Below are positions 7,536-16,254 of a stretch of 62,672 nt of DNA, piece by piece. The notes under the pieces were generated by a model. It did no database searches. It was not told the DNA's origin and worked only from the letters and a program-made list of their open reading frames with translations. The DNA comes from Acidobacteriota bacterium (lineage in GTDB: Bacteria > Acidobacteriota > Terriglobia > Bryobacterales > Bryobacteraceae): positions 1-62,672 of the forward strand of contig VFZO01000007.1 of the NCBI GenBank assembly GCA_016871155.1, in the 5' to 3' direction. The position numbers and the translations under genes were made by a program. Within the stretch, counting starts at the first letter, position 1. Every line of letters starts with the position of its first letter.

Positions 7536-8811
7536 GGACGACGAGCAGCGCGCGAACGTCCATCACGTTGGTGCGCGTCGGGCCGGTGATCATCAGGTCG
7601 CCGGCCGCTTGCAGAAAGTGAAAGCTGTCGTTGTTGGCGAGATCGGCGCGCGCGCTGCGGCCCTTGGCCCGGGCAATGGTCGTATGGTCGGCCATTCCCC
7701 CGGCCGCGCCCGTGGGGCCGTCGGTTCCATCCGTGCCGATGGACATCGCCAGGATGCCCGGGTGGCCCTGCAAGTCCAGTGCGGCGGCCAAGGCGAACTC
7801 CTGGTTGCGTCCGCCTTTCCCATCACCCTTCAGCGCGACGGTAGTCTCTCCTCCGGACAGCAGGCAGGCGGGCGCAGCCACGGGCCGGCGCGTGCGCTGC
7901 ACTTCCCGGGCGATCTGAACGTGCATCCGGGCGACGTCGCGGGTTTCGCCTTCGATGGTGCTGGATAACACCAGCGGCCTGTAGCCGAGCTTTTTCGCGG
8001 CGATGGCGGCGGCATCCATCGACAACACGTTGCTGCCGACGATGAGGTTTCGCACTCGGGCGAAGATGGGGTCGCCTGGCTTGGGCGTTTCAATGCGCGG
8101 CATGGCGCGGGGAAGCTGCAGCCCAAAACGGGCGAAGATCTCGTCGACCGTTTCGAGCGTGGTCGGGTCCGGTGCGGTGGGCCCCGAGCCGATGGTGGAG
8201 AGATCGTCGCCGATGACATCGCTCAGGATGAGAGTGAGCACCCGCGCGGGCGCGGACAGGCGGGCGAGTTGGCCGCCCTTGATACGCGAGAGGTGTTTCC
8301 GCACGGCGTTCATCTCGTGGATGTTCGCGCCGGCGCGCAGCATCTGCTGCGTCACGGACTGCTTTTCGGCTAGCGTGAAGCCTTCGGCTGGCAGCGGCAT
8401 CAGCGCCGAGGCGCCGCCGCTGATGAGGCAGACGACTAGATCGTTCTCCCGAGCCGAGGCGGCGAGTTCCGCGACGCGCCGGGCGGCGGCGACCCCGCGC
8501 TCATCGGGCACCGGATGGCTGGCTTCGGCAAGCTGAACGCGTTTGAGCGGCAGCGTGTGGCCGTCCTTGACGATCACGCAACTGGCCGTGATCCGTTTAC
8601 CCAACAGCTTTTCGACGGCTTTCGCCATGGGCGCGCACGCCTTGCCGGCGCCCACGACGTAAATGTGCCCGATCGCATCGAGCCGGTAGCGCGTTCCGGC
8701 CGCGATCAGCACGCCGTCCACAACCCGCACGTGACGGAGCAGCGCCTTCTCCGGATCGGCGGCTTCCAGCGCGGCGCGGGCGATTGTCCAGGCGTGTTTG
8801 CGGAGATTCAT
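7522..8811 (-). CDS. Glycerate 2-kinase (type 2, MOFRL family)
   Basis: A 429-residue protein matching the GckA/TtuD family, with DUF4147 N-terminal and MOFRL C-terminal domains. Visible motifs are VVGAGKACAPMAKAVE near residue 51, LISGGASALMPLPAEG, RKHLSRIKGGQLA and SDVIGDDLSTIGSGPT. The C-terminal half has SGGETTVALKGDGKGGRNQE and GTDGTDGPTGAAGG. It phosphorylates D-glycerate, usually to 2-phosphoglycerate, in serine/glyoxylate-linked carbon metabolism. It is the last gene of an SDR-aroK-kinase operon; its start shares ATGA with the end of aroK. Confidence 0.9.
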   Translation of the reverse strand: MNLRKHAWTIARAALEAADPEKALLRHVRVVDGVLIAAGTRYRLDAIGHIYVVGAGKACAPMAKAVEKLLGKRITASCVIVKDGHTLPLKRVQLAEASHPVPDERGVAAARRVAELAASARENDLVVCLISGGASALMPLPAEGFTLAEKQSVTQQMLRAGANIHEMNAVRKHLSRIKGGQLARLSAPARVLTLILSDVIGDDLSTIGSGPTAPDPTTLETVDEIFARFGLQLPRAMPRIETPKPGDPIFARVRNLIVGSNVLSMDAAAIAAKKLGYRPLVLSSTIEGETRDVARMHVQIAREVQRTRRPVAAPACLLSGGETTVALKGDGKGGRNQEFALAAALDLQGHPGILAMSIGTDGTDGPTGAAGGMADHTTIARAKGRSARADLANNDSFHFLQAAGDLMITGPTRTNVMDVRALLVVPTAS

Positions 8812-9305
8812 CGCAAGGCCTCAAGAATATCGCGAACGGTGACGTGCGGGTCGTCGCTCTCAATCGGTACCCGCACGTCCGCCTTGGCATACTCGGCGTG
8901 GCGCGCGTCGAATAGAGACTTGAACTTTTCCGGATCGCGGGCCAAGGGCCGGTGTTCGAAACCCGCCACGCGGCGGAGGGCGGTTTCGAAGGGGCAATCC
9001 AGCCAGATGGCGCGGCCCCGGCCGCGCAGAGCGTCGCGATTCCGTTCAAAGGTATAGGCGCCGCCTCCCAGGGCGACGACGCAGCACCCGCTTAGGCGGG
9101 CCAGCAGCGCCTGATGCTCCAGGTCGCGAAAGCGCGCCTCGCCGTCGTTCGAGAAGATGTCGGCGATGGTGCGGCCCGTGGCCGTCTCGATATCGTCGTC
9201 CAAGTCGACGAACGGAATCCGTAATGCCTCGGCGAGGAGTGCGCCGATGGTCGTTTTTCCGCTGCCCATGAACCCGACCAGGAACAGCGGATCAGTGATC
9301 GTCAT
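8808..9305 (-). CDS. aroK: Shikimate kinase
   Basis: A 165-residue P-loop kinase that phosphorylates shikimate at the 3-hydroxyl in the chorismate pathway. The Walker A is GFMGSGKTT (about residues 11-19). The shikimate-binding Asp block is FVDLDDDIE, followed by ALGGGAYT, and the lid arginines sit in RPLARDP. Length is normal for the family. It overlaps the upstream SDR gene by 14 nt and the downstream glycerate kinase by 4 nt. No other aro gene is nearby. Confidence 0.92.
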   Translation of the reverse strand: MTITDPLFLVGFMGSGKTTIGALLAEALRIPFVDLDDDIETATGRTIADIFSNDGEARFRDLEHQALLARLSGCCVVALGGGAYTFERNRDALRGRGRAIWLDCPFETALRRVAGFEHRPLARDPEKFKSLFDARHAEYAKADVRVPIESDDPHVTVRDILEALR

Positions 9306-10044
9306 CGCCTTCCATCATCGCGCCCAATCGAGCGTCGATCAACGATGGCAGCAGTTTCGACGCCGCCACGAAACTCCATCCCGCCAGGCCGGGGATCAGC
9401 ACGGTACGCGCGCGGCGCTCAATCCCGTCCGCGATGGCGGCCGCGACTCTTTCTGGCGTCGAGGCGAACCTCTTGGAGTGCGCAAGTCTCGGCGGCACGG
9501 TTCCGGACAGCACGCTCGATTGGAAGTTCGTTTTCACATAGCCGGGGCACACGAGCGTCACGCCTACGCCGGTGCGCCGCAGTTCCACGCGGAGCCCGCT
9601 CGAGAACGCCTCCAGCGCCGCCTTGCTGGCCGAATACAGCGTAAACCAGGGCAAGGTGACCTTGCTGGCGATGGACGCCACGTTGACAATGTGGCCGGCT
9701 TTGCGCGCCAGCATACCCGGTACGGCACGCTGCGTGAGATCGATGGCCGCGAACAGGTTGATCTCAAACATGAGGCGCGCTTCGTCCAAGTTCGCCCGCC
9801 ACGATGGAGCGTAGGCTCCGGCGCCCGCGTTATTGATCAGCACATCGATGTGGCCCAGGCGCCGCAGCGCCTCGTCGAAGGCTTGCGCACGTTCGGCGGG
9901 CAAGGCGAGATCGGCCCGGATGCCGGCGCGGCGGGAGATGGATTCAATACGCGCTCCGCGGCGCTCCAGCTCCTTGGAAACCGCCGCGCCAATTCCGCTC
10001 GACGCGCCAGTGATCAAGACATGTTGCCCGCCAAGCTTGCTCAC
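9292..10044 (-). CDS. Short-chain dehydrogenase/reductase
   Basis: A 250-residue classical SDR. The cofactor motif TGASSGIG is at about residues 12-19, INNAG follows, and the catalytic Ser and YSASK are in the second half (VASIASKVTLPWFTLYSASK). Substrate cannot be predicted; the tail resembles SDRs annotated as acyl or sterol-type dehydrogenases. GTG 10044 is chosen because the Rossmann fold begins directly after it; the open frame upstream runs into the divergent Lon-like gene and is not SDR-like. Only 17 nt separate this start from the divergent gene at 10062. Confidence 0.85.
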   Translation of the reverse strand: MSKLGGQHVLITGASSGIGAAVSKELERRGARIESISRRAGIRADLALPAERAQAFDEALRRLGHIDVLINNAGAGAYAPSWRANLDEARLMFEINLFAAIDLTQRAVPGMLARKAGHIVNVASIASKVTLPWFTLYSASKAALEAFSSGLRVELRRTGVGVTLVCPGYVKTNFQSSVLSGTVPPRLAHSKRFASTPERVAAAIADGIERRARTVLIPGLAGWSFVAASKLLPSLIDARLGAMMEGDDDH

Positions 10045-10061
10045 GAAGCGATAATAGTAGC

Positions 10062-10694
10062 ATGCCGGGACTGCTCCTGCCGCTGTTTCCACTTGGGGTG
10101 GTCCTGTTCCCGCGCACCCGCCTGCCGCTGCACATCTTCGAGGAGCGGTACAAGAAAATGATCGGGGATTTGATGGACACAACGCGCGAGTTCGGTGTCG
10201 TGTTGACCATCGACAAAGGAGTGGCGTCGGTCGGATGCACGGCGCGCATCACGGGCGTCAAAAAGCGCTACGAAGACGGCCGGCTGGACATCGAAACGAT
10301 CGGGTACCGCCGCTTTGAGATTTCCCGTCTCGACGAGGACGAACCGTTTCTCACCGGCCAGGTGGATCTATTCGACGACGACGAGACGTCCGGCCCTGCC
10401 GACGAGTCCCTGATTCAGAAAGCGATTCGCGGTTACTACGCCATGCGCGCATTGGAAAGCGGGCGCGACTTGCCGGAGCCGGACCTCAACGACAGCCAGT
10501 TGAGCTTCCAATTGGCGCAGGCGATCACCGATGTGAAGGTGCGCCAAGTCGTGCTGATGTCCCGGAACGAAGCCGCGCGCATCCGGCGGCTGGCCGAGTA
10601 TTTTCCAGCCACGGCGGCCAAGGAACGCCGCGTCGAGGAGTTCAAGTCCATCATTCCGCGCAACGGCCACGCGCGGCTGCTGCCCAGCTCATGA
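10062..10694 (+). CDS. Lon-N (LON substrate-binding) domain protein
   Basis: A 210-residue stand-alone LON N-terminal domain protein: LPLFPLGVVLFPRTRLPLHI then FEERYKKMI at the start, GCTARI, and a helical C-terminal bundle (QLAQAITDVKVRQVVLMSRN). There is no AAA+ or protease domain. In the family such proteins may bind unfolded substrates, but no partner is indicated here. It overlaps the downstream HAD gene by 4 nt (ATGA). Confidence 0.82.
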   Translation: MPGLLLPLFPLGVVLFPRTRLPLHIFEERYKKMIGDLMDTTREFGVVLTIDKGVASVGCTARITGVKKRYEDGRLDIETIGYRRFEISRLDEDEPFLTGQVDLFDDDETSGPADESLIQKAIRGYYAMRALESGRDLPEPDLNDSQLSFQLAQAITDVKVRQVVLMSRNEAARIRRLAEYFPATAAKERRVEEFKSIIPRNGHARLLPSS

Positions 10695-11383
10695 CGCGTC
10701 AGCACCTGATTATCGACGCCGACGACACGCTGTGGGAGAACAACGTCTTCTTCGAGGAGGCGTTCGACAAGTTCGTCGCCTTTCTGGATCACGCGCACAT
10801 GACGCCACCGCAGGTACGGGACGTGCTGGACGCCATCGAAGCGGTGAACGCGCGGATCCACGGCTATGGCTCCAAGAACTTTGGCCGCAATCTGGTGGAG
10901 ACCTATCACAAGCTCGCTCACCGGCCGGTGAGCGAGCGGGATTTGGAGGTGATTGTGGGCTTCGCCGAGCGGATTCTCGAACACCCCATCATCCTGCGGC
11001 CCGGCGTGGCCGAGACGCTTGGCTACCTGGCCGCGAAGCACGAGCTCACGTTGTTCACCAAGGGCCACCCCGATGAACAGCGCATGAAGGTGGATCGCTC
11101 GGGCCTGGCGCACTACTTCGATCACGTGGAGATCGTGAAGGAGAAGCACGTAGAGGCCTACTCGGACCTCGGCTCGGTGAAAAACTTTCACGCGCCGGCA
11201 ACGTGGATGATCGGCAACTCACCCAAAAGCGATATCAACCCGGCGCTGGCGGCTGGATTCAACGCCGTGTTTCTGCCGCATCCCCGCACATGGATCCTGG
11301 AACGGGAAGAGTTGCGCGCCGGGGACGCGCCGGGCCGTCTGCTGGTGCTGGACCACTTCGGCGAGTTGCGGGCCCACTTTTAG
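10691..11383 (+). CDS. HAD-superfamily hydrolase
   Basis: A 230-residue HAD phosphatase. Motif I is DADDTL at residues 9-14 (nucleophile Asp9, acid Asp11). A helical cap follows. Motif II is FTKG, a Lys precedes motif IV, and the last motif is GNSPKSDINPALAAG, close to the GDS-x3-D-x3-A-x-xAG pattern of phosphoglycolate phosphatase-like enzymes. The substrate is unknown. It is translationally coupled to the Lon-N protein. Its stop lies three nt from the end of the convergent ArsC-like gene. Confidence 0.82.
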   Translation: MTRQHLIIDADDTLWENNVFFEEAFDKFVAFLDHAHMTPPQVRDVLDAIEAVNARIHGYGSKNFGRNLVETYHKLAHRPVSERDLEVIVGFAERILEHPIILRPGVAETLGYLAAKHELTLFTKGHPDEQRMKVDRSGLAHYFDHVEIVKEKHVEAYSDLGSVKNFHAPATWMIGNSPKSDINPALAAGFNAVFLPHPRTWILEREELRAGDAPGRLLVLDHFGELRAHF

Positions 11384-11386
11384 GCG

Positions 11387-11752
11387 CTATTTCTGCGCTT
11401 TGAGCGCTGCCGCCATGGCCTTCCACTGCTCTTCATCCTGGCCAAAGCTCAGTAGATGCAGGAAACGGCAGAGAGGCAACTTCAGCAGCTTCGGTTCCCT
11501 CTCGATTTTGGCAAGCAAATCCGCCTCGCCCATTCGCATGTGCTTCAGGCCGGAAACTTCGTACTCCTTGCCGCCCGTGTCGAGCAGTTGCGGGAGCGCG
11601 AACTTGTCGATAAACCGTTTGACCTCACCCGGCGCAAGGGCCTTCTGCTTCAGGTCGACATACTGCACCGGCACCGAGCGCTCCTTGAAGAATCGCTCGG
11701 CCGCGCGGGAGGCACTGCTGTTTTTCACACCGAAGATTTGGACGTTCTTCAC
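11387..11752 (-). CDS. ArsC/Spx/YffB-family protein lacking the catalytic cysteine
   Basis: A 121-residue thioredoxin-fold protein of the arsenate-reductase-like family (VQIFGVKNSSASRAAERFF at the N terminus, VPVQYVDLK, then FIDKFALPQLLD). YffB-type members have G-[IV]-K-N-C here, with the redox Cys directly after Asn. In this protein that position is Ser12, and Ser15 stands where Spx has its second Cys. A normal thiol mechanism therefore seems impossible. GTG 11752 is the only reasonable start before the fold. It is the last gene of the ABC/LolA-like/beta-barrel operon, 17 nt after the barrel gene. Confidence 0.75.
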   Translation of the reverse strand: MKNVQIFGVKNSSASRAAERFFKERSVPVQYVDLKQKALAPGEVKRFIDKFALPQLLDTGGKEYEVSGLKHMRMGEADLLAKIEREPKLLKLPLCRFLHLLSFGQDEEQWKAMAAALKAQK

Positions 11753-11769
11753 TCGATCAATTTTAGCGT

Positions 11770-12969
11770 TCAGAACGAGTAGCGCAGCGCGAGGATGGCA
11801 TGCGAGTTCCGCCGGTATTGGCCCAGGAAGTCTCGCGCGTCTCCTCGTATCAACGTGAAAGACGCGCGCGCCTGCCAGTGCGGCGCCAATTGGTGGGCGT
11901 ACTCGCCTTTCACCCATACGCCGTCTCCGTTTTGGCGAACGGCGGACTCCACGGCGAAGGTGCGCGCGGTGTCGATGACGTAGCTGGCCCGGCCGATGAA
12001 CGCGCGGGCAAAGCCGCGGTCCGGCGCGAAGTCCGCTTGGATACGCCGCACGCGCACGTGTTCGCCAGCGTATCCGCCAACGAACGTCCATTCGCCGGCG
12101 GTTCGCTCGGCCTGAATCACGTAGAGCGTATAGTCGTCGGCCGATTGAAAATACGCTCCCTCCCCTTTCAAAGTGAACCATCGCAACGGCACCGCGCCCG
12201 CCCCGCCGTACATGCGCATTTTCGCGAAGCGATTGAAGAGCTCCACGCGCGGAGGAAAGGCGGGCAGCAACGCGCCATCGACAACGGGAAGATGGTTGTG
12301 GCCTTCGTAAAACGCTACCGATGCCTCGTACCCTCTGCCCATGTAATTCCAGCGGGCGCCGCTCTGCACACCGCCAGGGAAGCGGGAGCCGCCGGCGGTG
12401 ACAGCGTAGGGAACATCATCCGGCAGCACCACCCAGCGTTGATTCAGCAGCGGTGTGCGGCTGGGCGTGAAGCGCGGTTGCACGACGATGTCGAGCGTAT
12501 GGGCCCCGCGCTCCACGGTGAGCCGCACGGCTAGTACACCGAGAAAATCGTTGTCGATGACGTTGAGAAAATCGCGCGGCGCGAAGCGGTCCAGCGGGTT
12601 CAGGATGTCGGCCTTCCCCCAGCGGATAAACTGCTTGCCGGCCTCCAGGGTCACCGGACCCTTAAAGGCCGTCGCGCTGAAGCGCCGGAACGAAAGGGCC
12701 GGCCGCAGCAAACCCCGGTCGCGCCAGTCGAAGCGAAGGCTGCGTTCGGTTTGCCGGTGCGTGTCGCTCCGCGCGTCCAGCGCGCCGTCGAGCTTGAACC
12801 ACGGCGTCAGCCTTGCCGTGGCTTCGTAGCGCAGCAAGCCATCTACGATTGCGCGGCCCGAATCGTTCGCGCCCGCCTGCGGGAACAGAGTCGTCCGCAG
12901 ATCGAGGAAGCCTCTTTGCTGGAACGTCTGCGCCTGAACAGACAGCGCGGCTAGAAGCAACCACCTCAT
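11770..12969 (-). CDS. Predicted outer-membrane beta-barrel protein
   Basis: A 399-residue secreted protein. A short signal peptide (MRWLLLAALSVQAQ) is followed by alternating polar/hydrophobic strands with many Arg, Tyr and Trp residues, ending in RYSF with the C-terminal aromatic typical of BAM substrates. I do not recognise a specific family beyond similarity in style to DUF1302-like barrels. It is co-directional and 4-nt coupled with the LolA-like gene upstream. Lipid or lipoprotein traffic across the envelope is the contextual guess. Confidence 0.65.
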   Translation of the reverse strand: MRWLLLAALSVQAQTFQQRGFLDLRTTLFPQAGANDSGRAIVDGLLRYEATARLTPWFKLDGALDARSDTHRQTERSLRFDWRDRGLLRPALSFRRFSATAFKGPVTLEAGKQFIRWGKADILNPLDRFAPRDFLNVIDNDFLGVLAVRLTVERGAHTLDIVVQPRFTPSRTPLLNQRWVVLPDDVPYAVTAGGSRFPGGVQSGARWNYMGRGYEASVAFYEGHNHLPVVDGALLPAFPPRVELFNRFAKMRMYGGAGAVPLRWFTLKGEGAYFQSADDYTLYVIQAERTAGEWTFVGGYAGEHVRVRRIQADFAPDRGFARAFIGRASYVIDTARTFAVESAVRQNGDGVWVKGEYAHQLAPHWQARASFTLIRGDARDFLGQYRRNSHAILALRYSF

Positions 12970-13709
12970 TCGCCGCGGCGCAACGCCTGGAGTGAGAAGA
13001 CGTCATCCCGGATCGGCAGGTTGTACTCCATCTTGTCCGACTTCAGCACCGTCCGGCCCTTCCGCCGGAGGTCCTCCATCTCCATCTCCAGCGTGCTCCA
13101 AATCCCTTGGACCTTTTCGATTCGGCGATAGGAGAGCCTGCGCACCAGTTGATCCTTCACATACATCTCATAGCGCGCGGGGAAGTAAATATCCTTGCGA
13201 ATCCACCCGGTCACCTTGCTGTACTGGGTGGCCCGGCCTTTCTTCGCGACGATCTCGATTTTCCAACACGGCTGGCCGTCCACGGGTTCCTCGCCCAGCA
13301 GCCGGAAGTCGCTTTGATTCGCGTCGCGCTCTTCCAGGTCTTCATAACTGAAGTCGGTGCCGAAGAAGCGCGTGGATCGGTCCTGCAAGGCCACGCGCCG
13401 GTCGCGCTGCAATTCCGGAAGCCACATCCATTGGTCCGACGCGCGGTCCGGATGATTGACAATCAACAGAGCCACGCCCTTTACCTCGGCCGGCGCGACG
13501 AACCGCAGCAACGACTTGCTTTCTCCGTAGTTGCCGATTCGTGAGAACTGCCAGCGTTTCCCGGTGCTCTTGCCGTTCGGATGGAAGACCTGCAACACAC
13601 CCTCGTAGCGCTGCGTTTGCGACCGGTGCCGCCTCTGCGATTCCTCGATGATCTGCCGGGCATCCTGCGCGGGCAGGGCCAGAGCGGCGAAGACGATCCA
13701 CTTACTCAT
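12966..13709 (-). CDS. LolA-like outer membrane lipoprotein-sorting protein
   Basis: A 247-residue periplasmic protein. It has a short hydrophobic leader (MSKWIVFAALALPAQD), then text typical of the outer membrane lipoprotein-sorting family: RYEGVLQVFHP, SLLRFVAPAEVKGVALLIV, DQWMWLPELQRDRRV, FGTDFSYEDLEE, KVTGWIRKDIYFPARYEMY. The fold is LolA/LolB-like and binds acyl chains. ATG 13709 is chosen because the signal peptide starts there; it overlaps the permease stop by 8 nt. It probably works with the ABC permease and ATPase of the same operon and the barrel downstream. Confidence 0.82.
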   Translation of the reverse strand: MSKWIVFAALALPAQDARQIIEESQRRHRSQTQRYEGVLQVFHPNGKSTGKRWQFSRIGNYGESKSLLRFVAPAEVKGVALLIVNHPDRASDQWMWLPELQRDRRVALQDRSTRFFGTDFSYEDLEERDANQSDFRLLGEEPVDGQPCWKIEIVAKKGRATQYSKVTGWIRKDIYFPARYEMYVKDQLVRRLSYRRIEKVQGIWSTLEMEMEDLRRKGRTVLKSDKMEYNLPIRDDVFSLQALRRGE

Positions 13710-16254
13710 ACTCCAATGCCTCCACCAATGAGCCGCGAACGGCCTGTTCGGCCGGTGCCAATGCGGCGAAAAGCGCCGCACCCAGAATTATGGGGAACAG
13801 CGCGGCGGCCATGCCCCACGGGTACGTGTAGTCGAGCCGAAGGCCGGCAAAATCCCGCGCCGACATCTCCAGACTGTAGTACAGGGCGACCGATCCGAAC
13901 GCCAACCCAAGCAGCAGGCCTACGGTGCCGATTGCCAATGCCTCCAGCCAAACGGTACCGCGCACCTGGCGGCGCAGGGCGCCAACGGCCTGCAGAACGC
14001 CTAACTCGCGGCGGCGATCGGTGATGGAGACCGTTAGCGTGTTGATGATGCCCAGCACGGCCACAAGCACCGCGACAGCCAGTTGAATGTAGGTGAGGCC
14101 AAACCACTGATCGGTGATCTTGTTCACATAGGCCTTCAACTCTTGATTCGTGAAAATGAAGAAGCGGATCCTGCCGGCGAACTTCCGCTCGATGCGCGAG
14201 CGCATCTCAGCGACGCTCACGCCGGGTTCCAGATACAACCTCACAATGTTGATGGTGTTGTCGCGCCAATACTGCAGGAACACTTTCCGATCCATCAGAA
14301 CGGTGCCTTTCTGGTCGCTGTAGTCGCGAACGATTCCAACCACGGGCAGCGTCAACGGTCCGGAGGGCGTGTTCAATGTCAGGTCGTCGCGCCATTTGAC
14401 GTTGTAGAGTTGCGCGAAGTTGTCCGAGAGCACGAAGCCTTTTCCGGCCGCGGCCAAGCGATACATCTCGGCGCTCTCTCCCGCCACCGGGGGCAGATAC
14501 GATTCCGGGCGCAGCCGCGCGATATCCACGGCGACGTACATGATTGGCCCGCCGTTGAACTGCAGCCTTCCATTGCGCACGGACTGGACTGAGCGAAGGC
14601 CGGGGATGCCCTCCACCTCGGTTCCGAACGAGGCCGGAAAGCGGAAGCTGCGATCGGTAATATTCTGTGTGGGCGTCAAGAACATGTCCGGGTTAAAGGC
14701 GACGCGCATCCACTCGTTAATCGCATCGTAGCTGGCCCTGGCCATGCCTCCAAGCGAGACGACCAGTGAAATGGACAGCGCCAACGCGGTGACGGCGCCG
14801 GAGGTCCGGCGCGGTGCCTGGATCAAAGCATCCGCGGCCAACGTCCCTTCCACGGGCCACACGCGCTTCATCAGCGGGCGAATGGCTTTCGACAGCCACA
14901 GCGCGAAGGTCGGCACTAGCAGTACACCAGCGATGACGGTCAGAAAGTAACCGAGGTAGAAGAAGCGGCGATCGTGGGTGAAGAACAGGCAGTAGACGAC
15001 CGCCGCAAACAGCGCGAGTGCGATCCTTCGCCTTGTGCGGTTTTCACCGGCGCTCAAAAGCTGGTAGCGGCCTTTTTGCAGCGCACGCACCGGGTCCACG
15101 GCGGCGGCGTTGCGCGCGGGAATCCAGGCCGCAATGAGGCTGGTGACAATTCCCATGACCAGTGCGCCGCCCAGCAACAGCGGGTTCGAGGCGATCTCAT
15201 CGGCGCGCTGAGCCACGCCGTAAATTTCGCCCAGGAACTCACCGAGCGAGGCGGAAATTCCTTTGGCGATCAACAGGCCAAACAGTACGCCCACCGTTGC
15301 GCCAGACAGCCCGAGCACGGCGCTCTCAAGCAGGAAAAGCGTTTGAATCTGCCCGCGCGAGGCGCCCAGAGCGCGCAGAATGCCGATCTCCCCCCGGCGC
15401 TGCGTGACGGCGATGGCGAAGGAGTTGTAGATAATGAACATGCCGATGAACAGCGCGAACATCGACGTGAGATTTGCCATGGTTCCGTACACGCTCGAAA
15501 GCGCTTCGAACTGCTTGCCGCGGGCTGAAGGCGGGTCCACTTCGAAGCCGGGTCCAAGCAAGGCCGCCAGTCCATCGCGCATGGTCATGACGGCCACGCC
15601 CTCCTCCACGGCAAGATCGATGCGGTCGAATTTCCGGCCCCGGCCGAAGACCTTTTGCGCCGCATAGATGTCCATGATGGCGAGGTTGCCGCCGAACGCG
15701 CTGGTCAGTCCGCTGGATTTCATGATGCCGCGTACAGTGAACGTGCGGGGGCCGTCCATGGCGTCGAGTGTGAGTTTCTGGTTGATTGCCAGGTTGTTCG
15801 CCGCGGCGAACTCGCGCGTGACCATTAGAGAATCGGGCTGCGCGATGAAGACGAGCGGGTCCTCGATCACCGTTTCATCGCCATCTTCGAGCGCATAGTC
15901 GCGCAGGCCCCGGTCGCCCGTCATGTCGACTGCCAGGATCAGAATGTTGCCCTGCGAACGAAGGTTGAGATTAACCACCGCTTCGATTACGGGCACTGCG
16001 ATGCGGACGCCGGGAACGCCCTGCACCTTCTCCAACACCTCTTCGTCAAATCCGGATTCACCGGCCGTCACCTGCAACTGCGTGGCGCCCGCGATGCGGT
16101 TCACTGTTTGCGAGAACGCGGCCAGCACGCTTTGATTCGCAGTGTGCATGCCCACGAACACGGCGACGCCCAGCACGATTCCTGCCATGGTGAGCGCGGT
16201 GCGCAGCATGTGCTTTCGGACATACTGCCAACTCATCAGCTGCAGCAGCTTCAT
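13702..16254 (-). CDS. ABC transporter permease with duplicated FtsX-like domains
   Basis: An 850-residue permease containing two FtsX/MacB-type modules. Each has an N-terminal membrane helix, a periplasmic MacB-like core domain and a three-helix bundle. The first bundle carries RRGEIGILRALGASRGQIQT and the second DRRRELGVLQAVGALRRQV, the usual coupling-helix text. About ten membrane segments are visible. Such duplicated permeases work as mechanotransmission or lipid/lipoprotein extraction machines rather than solute importers. The start overlaps the ATPase stop by 4 nt. Confidence 0.88.
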   Translation of the reverse strand: MKLLQLMSWQYVRKHMLRTALTMAGIVLGVAVFVGMHTANQSVLAAFSQTVNRIAGATQLQVTAGESGFDEEVLEKVQGVPGVRIAVPVIEAVVNLNLRSQGNILILAVDMTGDRGLRDYALEDGDETVIEDPLVFIAQPDSLMVTREFAAANNLAINQKLTLDAMDGPRTFTVRGIMKSSGLTSAFGGNLAIMDIYAAQKVFGRGRKFDRIDLAVEEGVAVMTMRDGLAALLGPGFEVDPPSARGKQFEALSSVYGTMANLTSMFALFIGMFIIYNSFAIAVTQRRGEIGILRALGASRGQIQTLFLLESAVLGLSGATVGVLFGLLIAKGISASLGEFLGEIYGVAQRADEIASNPLLLGGALVMGIVTSLIAAWIPARNAAAVDPVRALQKGRYQLLSAGENRTRRRIALALFAAVVYCLFFTHDRRFFYLGYFLTVIAGVLLVPTFALWLSKAIRPLMKRVWPVEGTLAADALIQAPRRTSGAVTALALSISLVVSLGGMARASYDAINEWMRVAFNPDMFLTPTQNITDRSFRFPASFGTEVEGIPGLRSVQSVRNGRLQFNGGPIMYVAVDIARLRPESYLPPVAGESAEMYRLAAAGKGFVLSDNFAQLYNVKWRDDLTLNTPSGPLTLPVVGIVRDYSDQKGTVLMDRKVFLQYWRDNTINIVRLYLEPGVSVAEMRSRIERKFAGRIRFFIFTNQELKAYVNKITDQWFGLTYIQLAVAVLVAVLGIINTLTVSITDRRRELGVLQAVGALRRQVRGTVWLEALAIGTVGLLLGLAFGSVALYYSLEMSARDFAGLRLDYTYPWGMAAALFPIILGAALFAALAPAEQAVRGSLVEALEYE

